Source: Botrytis cinerea B05.10
Taxonomy: Eukaryota; Ascomycota; Leotiomycetes; Helotiales; Sclerotiniaceae
Length of the DNA: 64,000 nucleotides
Direction: 5' to 3'
NCBI RefSeq assembly: GCF_000143535.2
Contig: NC_037311.1
Span: 186,001 to 250,000 of the forward strand
The notes under the pieces were generated by a model. The model did not search any database and was not told the DNA's origin. It saw only the letters and a program-made list of their open reading frames with translations. Every line of letters begins with the position of its first letter. The stretch's first letter is position 1. Shown in pieces: positions 48,495 to 59,575 of this stretch. A program made the position numbers and the translations under genes.

Positions 48495-50051
48495 TCAAAC
48501 ATGCACAGCATCAGTCGTTTCCTTCATACCCTTGATAGCTTTCTCATTCACAGTAGCTTCGCCTGCTGACTCCTTAGCGATGCTTGCTTTAACGATTTCC
48601 GCAGCACGGAGTATCCTTGCCCAACTTGCACATCCAATCATAGTCTTGCACTGATTTCCATCTTTGTCCAATTCTTGCTTGTTTTGCTCTTTGAATTTTC
48701 TGATGCCAAACTTTACGTAGAATTGATTTGCCTGCTTAGAGGAAATGGTGTAGGGACGACTACCGCGATAGTACAACTCATCCTCTTTATCCTTCATGAA
48801 CTCCTTTCCCCATTTCGCGATACGGATAATTTCGTTTCTAAGTTTCTTGGTGTGAGCATATTTTGAAAGAGCAAGATATCCATCCACAAGATGATGTAAA
48901 AAAAAGGAACCGTCTGAAAGCATTCTTTGGGATGGATCTGGAATACAGTGATCGTAAAGTACACCATTAGGATCCAGCGCTGCTTCTGCAATTTCTATTG
49001 CCGTTTTCAAATGGCTACGATCGTTGGTAGCTTCGTACAAGAGTGTGAAACCATGAATGGCGAATCCACTATTATATGACCATTTCGTACGTTCGATTTC
49101 CTTGGATCCATCTTCATTTATTTTCAATTGATCCCAGATGAGTTTATCTTTTGGATCTTGCAAGTTAACCCGAAGCCAGGTCAACATGATTGTGGCAAAC
49201 CTAAGATAATATTCAGGTCTATTTTGACTATCAAGGACATGGGTTGACGGTAAAGCTCTGATTCTCAAGGCAGATATAACAGCTGGGCCAACTGAGCAAG
49301 CAGCTCGGACTTTGTTGTTTGAGACATGCCATGGAATGCCACCTGCTTCTTCCGTCGCGAATTTCATAATAAAATACTCCAGCACGTCCTTGGCTTGAAG
49401 TAAAAACTCGAGCTGTCCTGTAACTTCATACGACGATATCAAAGCTTGAACAGCGTGGGCGTTATCATCGTAATAGATGTCCTTATTTCCAATGAACATC
49501 TTCCAAGCACAAAATGCATGGTAGTCTTTGTTCCAGTATTCTTGTTGTACCAAGGCGACTTGATTCACTCGCTGAGGCGAAAGACAATCGGCAGCTGCAT
49601 GAAGCATGATCGAGACAGGCCATAAGACATATCCGAAATTATTTCCTTTTCCCAAAGTACCTTCGTGCTCTACTTTGCCCTGAAACTGATGTGTTCTTCC
49701 GCAGTAGAAGTATTGGAAGGTTCTCTCAGCTAAAGCTCCGGATTCAGTCTTGAGGTTTTTTGGATCAAGCCCGTATGATTCACTTCGGAAGAATGTCGAG
49801 ATCGGCGGTTTAGACGGGTCGGAAGGGGGAAAATGATCGCGAAATTGCTGGGCGTCATCATTTTGAGGCTCGCCATTGTATTCCCCATCTTGCCGAACAT
49901 CTGTCTCCCGAAGCGGCTGCTCCAAAATTGTTTCATCGATTGGCTGAGAGCTGACATGCTGTTGCTGATGCTGATGTGGGGTAGAATCTTGATTAGTTCT
50001 CTTGATCAGTTTTTTGACTTTGGCAAAGATTTTCTTGATGAATCGACTCAT
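48495..50051 (-). CDS. GH76-family protein, no signal peptide
   Basis: Intronless, 518 residues. The six-hairpin (alpha/alpha)6 core has the GH76 catalytic Asp pair, Asp195-Asp196 in YYDDNAHAVQAL, with KWSYNSGFAIHGFTLLYEAT and the later KYAH...IIRIAKWGKEF segment. GH76 enzymes cut or transfer alpha-1,6-mannan; fungal Dfg5/Dcw1 members are secreted and GPI-anchored. Here the first 90 residues are instead strongly basic, then Gln/His- and acid-rich (MSRFIKKIFAKVKKLIKR), with no signal peptide or C-terminal anchor. So it is probably intracellular or exported by another route. It converges on the nitrilase. Confidence 0.82.
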   Translation of the reverse strand: MSRFIKKIFAKVKKLIKRTNQDSTPHQHQQQHVSSQPIDETILEQPLRETDVRQDGEYNGEPQNDDAQQFRDHFPPSDPSKPPISTFFRSESYGLDPKNLKTESGALAERTFQYFYCGRTHQFQGKVEHEGTLGKGNNFGYVLWPVSIMLHAAADCLSPQRVNQVALVQQEYWNKDYHAFCAWKMFIGNKDIYYDDNAHAVQALISSYEVTGQLEFLLQAKDVLEYFIMKFATEEAGGIPWHVSNNKVRAACSVGPAVISALRIRALPSTHVLDSQNRPEYYLRFATIMLTWLRVNLQDPKDKLIWDQLKINEDGSKEIERTKWSYNSGFAIHGFTLLYEATNDRSHLKTAIEIAEAALDPNGVLYDHCIPDPSQRMLSDGSFFLHHLVDGYLALSKYAHTKKLRNEIIRIAKWGKEFMKDKEDELYYRGSRPYTISSKQANQFYVKFGIRKFKEQNKQELDKDGNQCKTMIGCASWARILRAAEIVKASIAKESAGEATVNEKAIKGMKETTDAVHV

Positions 50052-50902
50052 TGTGATTTATAAAGTTATTTCGATAATTTGGAATAATACTTGTAGAACA
50101 TGGGAGAGTTAAGAGAGCAAATAAAGAGCTTGCAACTTAACTTGTATTTAAAAGGTACCATTTGAATTTACTGTATCGCGATTACCGTGAATGTTAGCTG
50201 CGTTTGCAAACAGTGCTTGGAATGCGGGCAGGTACGCTCGGATACATTGCATTGGTACACCTGTGGCGAGTTGCTTTTGAGTGTGCTTGCGCCACTTCAA
50301 AAGCTCAACAGTAGACAAACGGAGTTCCTTGATTAACAAAATTGTAATCATGATTTATTATGCGGCGATGATTAAATAAAATTTGTCTCAGAAAATTGAT
50401 ATTCTTTTCTTATATGTATATGTAGAGTGGAGACGCTACTCGGCTAAGAATTACATTCTTGATGAGGAACTCTCAAACTACATGATGATGCTTTGTCGTC
50501 TCTTCCTAGACGCTCCCATTAGAGGCAATCAAACTGGAGGGTGAAACTCTTCCGATTGGCCGAACTCAGATGTCGCTTGAGGCTGATCGAGTGGTTAGTT
50601 TACTGGGACATTTCTATCGTCCAAGATATCAGTGATGGAGTTTGACTTGACCTGCTTTGTAGTGAAGATTACGAGACAAGAGCACATCTTCGTATTAGTC
50701 GTATCATTCTTGCCAAACATAGGTTTCCTTGACTTTGTATGCCACTAGTTCTTGCTAATTATTATTGTATTGAATTCTCGTCTAAAGACTCAGACAACTC
50801 CTTCCTTCAGCTAACTACCTCGGAAAGTGAATTTTCTGTCGTGAGACCAACTCGATGCCGTTGTGGTCTGTAACATTACAAACATCCTCAACTCCATGCC
50901 TC
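50052..50902. other. intergenic, nothing recognised
   Basis: A short minus-strand frame at 50148-50351 (67 codons) shows no recognisable family. The rest is AT-rich. Confidence 0.5.
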
Positions 50903-51334
50903 TTAAACATTCCCCTCCAGTCCCACGACCGTCGTTTCCCCATGCTTAAACGTCCTTAATCCTGTTCTGGTGATCTTCAACTGACTCCCACAATTCGGAT
51001 CTGGACATGCTATCAGCCCATCTGTGGTCATCCAATCATTTGAATGAGTGAAGCGTTGTTTCGCTGCTAGTAGAGGGAGAACTGATGCTATGGGTTTGTT
51101 AGTCTTGCCTAATCTATCTGTTCGGAATTTATAAAACGAACATAAACTGTAAATGCTAATTCCTTGTCCAGTCGGTAAATGTAACATTTCCCCCTCGAGA
51201 GTGAAATGATCACCTTCCTTGGCACCACATAGGATTTTGGACGAGGGAGGACAAATGACTTCGACACGGAGATCGAACAGTTGAAATGAATCATCAATTG
51301 GGGCTGATTTCACTGCCATATCTATGGTTGACAT
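50903..51334 (-). CDS. TIGR04076-family protein
   Basis: Two exons, 51334-51142 and 51087-50903, with a 54-bp intron that is also an open frame; a CTAAC branch site and the resulting SIYSLSSVLPLLAAKQR junction support splicing. The product is 125 residues. QLFDLRVEVICPP, CGAKEGDHFTLEGEMLHLP, the LPLLAAKQR helix, DWMTTDGLIACPDPNC and ITRTG are the TIGR04076 pattern. Several Cys in spaced pairs suggest metal binding. The family's role is not established. If the intron is retained the frame stays open, giving 143 residues. An extra frame just upstream (51322-51525) resembles the start of the domain (ELCDLVKLDIKV) and may be an eroded copy or another exon. Confidence 0.72.
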   Translation of the reverse strand: MSTIDMAVKSAPIDDSFQLFDLRVEVICPPSSKILCGAKEGDHFTLEGEMLHLPTGQGISIYSLCSFYKFRTDRLGKTNKPIASVLPLLAAKQRFTHSNDWMTTDGLIACPDPNCGSQLKITRTGLRTFKHGETTVVGLEGNV

Positions 51335-51694
51335 TTGAAGTAGAGATCGCCAAAAGGTGTTGTGTGTATAGTGGTGATGGTAATCTCGAATTTGAGAATT
51401 TGCTCAGAAAGTGTAACCTTGTTTTCGGGTAAGAGTAGATTTAGATGTTTGTTTGGGAGGGTAACCTTGATATCTAACTTCACCAAATCACAAAGTTCTG
51501 AAGATCTGTCAGTATAATCATCCACTGAGAGACCGAATGCTATCGGCGTTCTAAATAGTCATTATTCCAGGTTCCCCGCATGACACGAAAGAACCCCCGC
51601 CCCCCACTTTTGAACACCGATAATGGAGATAGTGACATCTGGATTGCGGATTGCAGATCGAATCAAGAGATACGAGTCAACACTCTTTGAAAAT
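51335..51694. other. intergenic with possible domain remnant
   Basis: The 67-codon minus-strand frame at 51322-51525 begins like the neighbouring TIGR04076 protein and might be an alternative exon or relic. A short C run (about 51592-51605) is present. No other gene. Confidence 0.35.
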
Positions 51695-54057
51695 TCAACG
51701 AGGAAGACTGTTATCCGATAAGATATTTCCCTCGCTCATCCAAAAGCCAGCGTCGGTCAACAACCCATCCCAAATTTCCTTATCATTTAACAAATCCGTG
51801 CTAAAATCCGGCGTGCTACCATTGATTGAAGTCGCGTCTGTCAATTCCCCAGTGTCCTGCATGGGTCTAGGGATTTGGTAGCTTGTACCCACATCGGTGT
51901 TCATTCGACTGTGGAGGCTCTCTAGTGACGTTGGCATGCCGGATTGATACGAATGAACACCGTGATCTCGGACTTGATTGCTAGTGTGAGATTTCAATCT
52001 ATGGTATTTCGCAACGAGATTTTTCAAAAATCGTGCTTGCATTGCGCAGCCCGTCATTTGTGTAGCACATTGCTCCGAGAAGGTGTCGGATGAGAGGAGA
52101 ATGGCCTGCAATGATTGGCTCTCGAGATCTGAGCGTAAATTCTTGGGAAGAGATAGTAGCAACTGCCAGTATCAGTGGTTAGTATCAGACATTGTGAAAT
52201 ATTGGAATGATTCTGGATAATAGATGGATGCACCTTAATGAGAAATATGGCGGCATAAGCAGTCATTACATGAACAGAGTCCTGCACAAAATAGAGCTGT
52301 TTGAGAGGCCCAATGACTTTTGATATATTCTCCAACATGCAGATTGCACTTGATGAACATTGCCACAGTGCTGATTTCGACACCGGAGATCCCTTTCTTG
52401 CAGACTTAAGGGATTTTTGCAAAGTAAAGGAGTTAAGGAGAAGGCGGAGATGCAGACTATAAAAGTTGACAAGGAACTGCTGAGGAGGCGCGACCATTTC
52501 TGTGTAAACTTAGTGACAGGCCAGGTATTGAGTTATCTTGTAACAAACCATCTTCGAATTTGGGTAACCAATCCTTTTCCCAGGTGTTAAGTTCGGTGTT
52601 GAGAAGTTTGGACAAAATTTCTGATCGAGAATTTTGGGAATCTGATTTAGTCGATGACGAAAGCTCAAGAAATTCAGCACTAATTAAACGTAGACAGACG
52701 AACGCGGAAAGAAGCAAGTCACCACCGGGCACAGCATATTCTTCTTGGTACCATTCGCCTGCTTTAGATATCAGATTGCTTTCGTCTATCATCCAGGGTT
52801 TGTCAAGCTGTAAGCTCAAGCTTCGATCTGTTAGATAGTACCGATGGATCTATATTAGATTGACAACTAACCTTCTGTCATAAACAAACAATACTAGCCA
52901 TGTCCTCTCAATATTCCTAGATTCCCTGATGCTCATTTCATCGGTCGAGATTCGCGGCTTTTGTGTCACAGGTTTTAGTTCATGCCACCCAAGCTCAATA
53001 CACATGCGAATAGCGTAGCCAACGAGTAGCCAAGTACGTATCTCAGCTGGTTCTTTCCAATAAGTAAAGATCAGTATTGCTTGAACAATCTCTGTGGACT
53101 TAGCCCCCTTAGTAAACACCCTGCCGAGTAGATTTTCGGTATGCGACCTGAGTGTGGGATGAAGTGCGGGATGAAAAGCTTTAGAAGATGCTGAAAGAAT
53201 CGCAGCGAGAAGAAATGATGAACGTTGACGAACGTAATCAAATGTATGGAGTTTAGGATCTAGTTGACAAATATATGGATTTAAACATCGCATAAAACTA
53301 TCCTTTGTCAGATTCACAAACAATTTTCCTCAAAGTCGTATCTTATAAGGGTTTCGATCAACTGAATCTTACCTATCGAATAAACCTAGTGCAACAGGGA
53401 AACTAAGCATGTTACATGTGATTGGATCATTGAAGCTATCTGCTGTAAGGGTTGGTGACCTCGGTGGAGGGTGAGGTCTCAAAACATCCGGTACAGAAAG
53501 AATATTCTCTAGAGAGAATTTTCCAAATTGTGCCTCCCTACTTAGTATTCCAACTTGTTGTAGCCCTTCGTTACTCCAGGAATGTGCGGTTTGAGGTGGA
53601 GAAGTATCTAATATACCACTTGGTGTGGAGTTTGGAGATATTCGTCGCTCTGTCTCATCACGAAGATTTGCATTTGGAGGTTGATTTGGTGATTCGGCAA
53701 TACTTCCGCTTCCAGTTTGTGCATTTGACCTCTGGGCTTTTCGTCTTATCCTAAAAACAATTAGTACATAAATCGTGCTGTACTGCATTTCAGTGAGATG
53801 ATAAATACTTTGTCCCAGGCTTTCTTCCTCTTCGGTGCTGCTCAAATATACATTCAAGCGACTTTCGTTTGCACCGCTCACATTTCTCATCGAGCGAAGT
53901 GCTTTTGCACTTTAATTTTACACTCCGGCATGTCAAACATGCTATTTGGCTTCAGATTTGTTGTCATTATCAATTTCTGAAAGTTCTGCTCGAACGTAAC
54001 TTACCTACTTAGCTTTGAACCGGAATGGCCAGGAATTATAGATGATGGCGAAGACAT
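51695..54057 (-). CDS. Zn2Cys6 transcription factor
   Basis: Seven exons, 54057-54009, 53941-53809, 53750-53386, 53328-52872, 52820-52549, 52499-52234 and 52162-51695, give 669 residues with all phases consistent. The zinc cluster is C18-x2-C21-x6-C28-x8-C37-x2-C40-x6-C47, followed by the basic linker QHRRGRKPG. The middle region (MRCLNPYICQLDPKLHTF, RSSFLLAAILSASSKAF, WLLVGYAIRMCIELGWH, WLVLFVYDRS) is the fungal_trans regulatory domain. Donors at exons 1, 3 and 5 (GTAGGT, GTTTAT, GTTTGT) were picked because only they keep frame and domain; exon 3's is the weakest. It is likely a local regulator of the fusion reductase and permease nearby (inference). Confidence 0.85.
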
Positions 54058-54362
54058 TGTTTTCGAATAACTTGTTGGCGTGGCATTTGAGAAAAAGGAG
54101 AAACGCCTTTTCAGGCAATTCGAATACATATAAACGAATCTAGATTCAAGGATACAATGTACTGTTCCAGACTAATGTCCGGGGAAGATAGTCAGATAGC
54201 TTATCAGTGACCTAGCCTGCCTCCCTGCTAGCACCCCCTCTCCCCCCCTTCCCCCCCCTTCCCCCCACCTTTGTACAAAGTTCGCCTCTTCTCTTCTTGG
54301 GTCGTAACCCGAAAGTGCATTTGCTCAAACAGCGAATGTTCCAAATTACTTCAATTTTGAGT
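54058..54362. promoter_or_regulatory. TF promoter / downstream of fusion gene, with G-tract
   Basis: 305 bp between the regulator start and the fusion gene's stop, both on the minus strand. It holds the pyrimidine tract given separately. Confidence 0.5.
54233..54267 (-). promoter_or_regulatory. G-rich tract with G-quadruplex potential
   Basis: On the minus strand, four runs of five to eight G separated by one to three bases, about 175-210 bases upstream of the Zn2Cys6 regulator's start codon and on its coding strand. Confidence 0.6.
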
Positions 54363-56197
54363 TTACTGTCTATATTCCGCTCCACAATCTCCCATCGCCT
54401 CGAAAATGTCTTTCGCTCTTGATCTATTTAATACATTTTGTATCGCTTCTTTATCTTCCTCGTCGAGAATAAACGAGAGAGCTTTGAGGTTCTCGTCAAT
54501 GTGCTCGCTGATCCCCATTCTTGCGCCTATTATTACAGCCCCGACATAATCGTGGTCCAACACCCATCTTATCGCCGCACTCGAAACAGAAACGTTATGC
54601 TCGGATCCAATTTTGGCCAGAACATTTAATAACTCTTGAAAAAGTATCCATCCTCCCCATATGTTGATCATTTCGAAATACTTGCGATGGCTTGGAGTCA
54701 TGTTCTTGTCGAAAAGATTGGGGGCAGGTTTTCCAATCCATTTCTCAGCTAAAAACCCGCCACATAGCGAGCCATAAGTAAGTAGTTTAACCTTATGTTT
54801 CCTACAACTCTCAGCCATCTTGAAAGTGGGCCTCAGATCTATTAGAGAGAATTGAACTTGGTTTGATACTGCCTTGACACCGCTTTCCAGAATTTCGCAC
54901 ATATGATCGGAGTCGAAATTGCAGAGACCCAAGCTTTGGACGTTGGGATGCATCTCTATCAATCGCGCGGCTTCTACATACTGGTGATCGTTGTACTAAA
55001 TCATTTGTCAGTGTATGTACTGTCAAACCTTGCCATGGTATACACACATCTTGCCAATGAAATTGGAGCAATTCCACGCTTGTGGAGTTTATCGCAGTGA
55101 GACGCTCTGAAATGTTCGCATCTACAACCTCTTTTGTTACTTGGATAGGTTCGAAGACGGCCCATTTTGTCGCACAGTATATCTTCTCGGAGTCCTCTTG
55201 TCCCGATCGAAATTGACCCTAGAAATGTCAGTGGGCTAGCTTGCATTAGCGGCACCTAACTTACGAATGTCACTTCGGCATCACCATAATGATCAGCCAT
55301 ATCATATGCAATAAGCCCAGAATCCACATGCTTCCTAAAATGACGATCAATCTTCGATCTAGAAGCAGTCCCCCAAGCAGGGCTGGAGAATTGCCAGAGT
55401 CCCATAAACATTCTGGGTACTTCAGCTGGTCCCAACTGAAATGATTCTAGTACAATTTTGGATGATTTAAAGCCATTTGTTCGACTGATTTCATCCCTTT
55501 GTAAAGGCTGAATTTCGCTTCCGGTCCCTTCAATCAATTTCTCGAGACAGCATAGTCCACGTTCAAATGGAAAATCTTGCCCGCGAGTAATAGCAAAACT
55601 TCTGCAGGTATATAGTATTTCTCGTAATGTGGAAATAGTCTTGGAATCTTCGGTATTCATAGGGCGCATTCCTGAACTAGTTAGAAGTAGTTTATGTACA
55701 GCTGTTGTTGACTGTACAACATCCCCATCGATAGTTGCTAGAATTTCCAAGAACTCTTCTCCTTCTGCCGTCCCATCATTCCACTCCAACTTTTGTATCT
55801 GATGTATGACGGCAGTGAGAAGTTCCACACTTTCGAATCCAAATCCACAGCCCATAAGACACCTATATCTACTTTGAATTCGCTGCAGATCTAAAGTTGG
55901 TTTCGGTGATCCGTCAGATGTGTCGAAGAGCTCCGGTATGGATGATGGCTTCGTGTTTGCAAGATACTTTGACGCAAGTTTGGTGAGACTGGCAGTATTC
56001 GAAGTATTTTCCCCCAAGAGCCCTCGAAGTATTGATCGTAGACCGTCCACTGGCATATTTGCAATGATACAGTCTGTCATCATATTAACATGAGCAGCTT
56101 TCGCTGGAGACTTCGCAGCATTGTGTTCAGCATCCATGTTGCCCAGATGTGGTGCAATGAAGGGGAATTCGATTGATTGATCGTTGAGAGTCTTCAT
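54363..56197 (-). CDS. fusion of an unknown N-terminal domain and an aldo-keto reductase
   Basis: Three exons, 56197-55265, 55218-55048 and 54995-54363, give 578 residues. Residues of about 260-578 are a complete aldo-keto reductase: LGPAEVPRMFMGLWQFSS, Asp299 and Tyr304 (YDMADHYGD), Lys329 (ATKW) and His365 (QFHWQDY), with the NADPH-binding end AIRWVLDHDYVGAVIIGARM. Residues 1 to about 260 are mostly helical and unfamiliar (CIIANMPVDGLRSILRGLLG, YRCLMGCGFGFESVELL, EFLEILATIDGDVVQ). The two parts share one uninterrupted first exon, so this is not an annotation artefact of merged neighbours. It faces an amino-acid permease across 509 bp. A role in catabolism of an imported compound is inference. 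Confidence 0.85.
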
Positions 56198-56706
56198 CTG
56201 AATTACAATTGAAAAGTTTTATTTTTCTCAAACCGGACTGTCTACTTCAAAGTATATAGATCCTTCAACGATCAGCCCACTATACATATTTTGCCCCCAA
56301 TCTTTACATAATTCATCGCGAAAACGTGCATATTTGAGAGTGATCAATAGATGTTGGTGGGGAAATGCCTTATCGTCTTGAATGCCGACGACGCTAAATA
56401 CCCCTGAAAAAACTAGTGCGGTATTGCACGGGGTCTTAATAGTCCCCGACAATTTGCCTATCACGTTTAGACACCGATCTTTTTGTCATGCTTATCTTTT
56501 CGAATACATGGTCTTCAAGATACTGCAGATTGCTAATGTACTTCGACTATACCTGGTTCAATATGCGGTGTCTGGTATCGAAGGGGTTCTCAAACCCTGG
56601 AATCATATATTATGTTGATTGAGGCCCCTTTGACATCAGTATACTTGTTTGTACTATCTCATTGAGGATAACTCATTGAGGATAACTCATTGCTTAGTTT
56701 TTCCTC
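56198..56706. promoter_or_regulatory. divergent promoter, fusion reductase / permease
   Basis: It separates the starts of the fusion reductase (minus) and the permease (plus), and contains the 14-bp repeat listed next, close to the permease start. Co-regulation is plausible. Confidence 0.55.
56658..56692. repeat. 14-bp tandem repeat near the permease start
   Basis: Two full copies of ctcattgaggataa plus a third partial copy, ending about 15 bases before the permease ATG, so probably in the 5' leader. Confidence 0.9.
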
Positions 56707-58785
56707 ATGACTTCAAACTCAGCTGGATTCGTGGATCCAAAACCATACACGATGAAGTCTGAGGTATTTTCTCATGCAGGGACTGATATCGACACCGAAA
56801 TGGGCTCCACTGAAGATGTTCCTGCTGGAGAAGAATTGAGAAGAAACATGAAGGGGCGCCATATCAATATGATAGCGATCGCTGGTATGATCGTAGGTCA
56901 TTCTCAACTGGATCAAAGAACCAATCGCTAATGGTATGAATCAGGGAACGGGCTTATTTCTTAGTTCTGGGACTACAATCGCGCAAGCTGGTCCCGCTGG
57001 TGCATGGCTTGCATACATTTTTATGGGATTTGTGACTGCAGGAGTTAGCGTAAGAGTTCTGGGTTCCTTTATAGCAATGAAAATTCGATGATTGATAGAT
57101 CTATAGTATACGACTGGCGAAATCACTGCATTCATGCCAGTGACTGGTGGATTCGTGCGTCATGCTACAGCATTCGTGGAGCCTGCTCTGGGAGCTGCGA
57201 CAGGATGGAACTTTTGTAAGCTCTGATATCTTAATTTTCGTGCGGCTTCAGCTTATTTGACTTAGGGTACACAATGGCTATCTCAGTGCCGGCAGAACTA
57301 AGTGCAGCTGCGACGCTCATTCAATTTTGGGATTCGACTACAAATCCAGCAGTCTGGATCACTGTGTTCCTGGTTGTGATAGTATGCCTCAATTTCTGTG
57401 GTGTGCGGATGTATGGTGAAGTAAGACAGTTGAATTACTCGCTTATCGTGTTGAAACTAATCGCGAATTCCTAGTCAGAAGTCATTTTCGCTTCAATGAA
57501 GATTGCTCTCATCATTGGTTTGATTATTGCAGGACTAGTCGTTGATCTTGGCGGGGGACCAAAAGGAGAACGACTAGGGTTCACTTATTGGAAGTCTCCA
57601 GGGGCATTCAATGAATATCTAGTCAGTGGTAATACTGGGCGATTTCTGGCGTTCTGGTCCTCTCTCATTAGCGCTGCCTTTAGTTATGGCAATGTTCAAG
57701 TAGTTGCACTTTCAGGCACAGAAACGGGAAATCCTCGAAAGATAATCCCGGAAGCCACAAAGAAGACATTCTTTCGTGTCTTTTTCTTTTATGTATTGAG
57801 CATCTTGATAGTGGGGATGATTGTGTAAGTCATCGTTCTATCCCTTTATGTACTTCACTAATAGTCTTTAGTCCATATGATAGTGAAGCTCTATCTGTTT
57901 CTACCGGAACAGCTGCCTCATCTCCATTTGTTATTGCTTTCAAAGCCGCTGGAATCAAAGTACTGCCTTCTATAATCAATGCTGTTGTATGTACATCTGC
58001 GATCAGTAGTGGATCCGCTTGTATTTTCCTGGCGTCTCGTACACTATATGGTTTAAGTGCAGATGGCCATGCTCCAAAGATCTTCATGAGGTGCAATCGA
58101 TTTGGCACTCCGTGGTATGCTGTTGGCTTGAGCGTACTCCCATCACCTCTAGTGTACATGGTTGTTAGTAATCAGGCATCTGTTGTCTTTGGGTGGTTTG
58201 TAAACATCACTACAGTAGCAGGACTGATTGGATGGGTTGTTATTGAAGCTACATACCTCAGATTTTTCTATGCTCTGAAGAAACAGGGTATTTCTCGAGA
58301 TTGTAGGAGACCATTCCCCTAGCTTTCATCTCAATTACTAACAGCGTCTTAGCTTTACCTTACAAAGGTCCCTTCCAGCCTTATGTAGCATGGGTCACAG
58401 GATTTATGGTCTTTTTGATTGTAATTTTCTCCGGTAAGATTATTATCGCCAATAAAACTTGTTTTTTTGCTAACAGACTGCTTAGGATACGCTGTATTTT
58501 TCCCTGGAAATTTCACTGCTTCTGGGTTCTTGACATATTATATTAATATTGCAATCTTTATAGGTATGCTTCTTTCAAATATCACATCAATACAAATGCT
58601 AATCAATTCAATTATTCCTAGTTCTTTATGGGTTTTTTAAGATCTTCCTTAAATCAAAAATCATTCCACTGGAGAGCATAAACTTTGAACCCGAGCTGGA
58701 CGCAATACGCAGATGGAAGTATGCATCCGAGCTGATTAAAGAGGACAAAAGTCTGGCGAAAAGGCTATGGAATAAAGTTTTCTAA
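56707..58785 (+). CDS. amino-acid permease (APC superfamily)
   Basis: Nine exons: 56707-56892, 56945-57049, 57107-57215, 57266-57420, 57475-57824, 57872-58302, 58353-58433, 58486-58563 and 58622-58785. They give 552 residues, introns 47-58 bp, phases consistent. MIGTGLFLSSG followed by AGPAGAWLAY is the helix-1 substrate-binding signature of fungal amino-acid permeases of the YAT group; YTTGEITAFMPVTGGFVRHA, FSYGNVQVVALSGTE, SGSACIFLASRTLYGLSADG and RFGTPWYAVGLSVLP follow in order, over about 12 helices. It is a proton-coupled plasma-membrane importer of amino acids. The acidic N-terminal tail before residue 50 is cytosolic. It is divergent from the fusion reductase. Confidence 0.92.
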
Positions 58786-59575
58786 TCTTTAGCTGAAACC
58801 TTTTTTGCGTAGTACCCATAATATATCCTCTGTTTCCTGTGTTTAAAGTTTTAGTTGACAATGAAAGACATTCGCTGGTCATTGTGTCTTACCTCCACTC
58901 CTTGGCAAAAAACCGATTAACTTCGGGTTTGATCGTGGTTTTTGCACTCCCGATATGCTTTATGCAATTGGAAGTGTTCAATCGTACCAATGCCAACAGA
59001 ATTGACGCTCATCTGTCCCAGGAGTGAAGCTTATACCTCAAAGTTGGGATGATTTGGTGGGTCTATGCGCTTTCAGACCTGTTCTCTAGATATAACTTTA
59101 AAAACGCATTCTCATCCATCATTTACCCGAATGATACCTGTCTACTAGTTATTTGGCGGCCGCCGGTAAAATACACTCATCCCTGGTGGTAGACAACTCA
59201 CCCGTGCCTCAAAGATGCATTTTCGTTCTCTGCTTAAGTCGAGGTGCAGAGTCGATCGTCATAATGCAGATTCTCCCCGCACTCCCCCACACTTCGTGTG
59301 CGGAACATTCCTCGTGAATTTTAACACGCAATTGTCAAGCGGGAGTTATTTCGGCATATTCTCGATTCTCACCTGCATTACCGGTTATATTTAGGCTAAA
59401 TGATTCATTCTCCTCAATATCTCCACTGTTGATGAAAACAACCCTCGAAACTGACAACACCAAATCAGGTGATCTGGGAACATATATACTTTCGGTTGTC
59501 TCAGCTAGAAGTGAAATGTTGATACTCTAAGCTTTCATTCAGTCTCTTACTTCAATCGATATTGCTGTGTTCATC
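58786..59575. other. intergenic, promoter of GH3 gene
   Basis: A 62-codon frame at 58839-59027 shows a hydrophobic stretch but no family. The last 200 bp are the presumed promoter of the beta-xylosidase. Confidence 0.5.
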
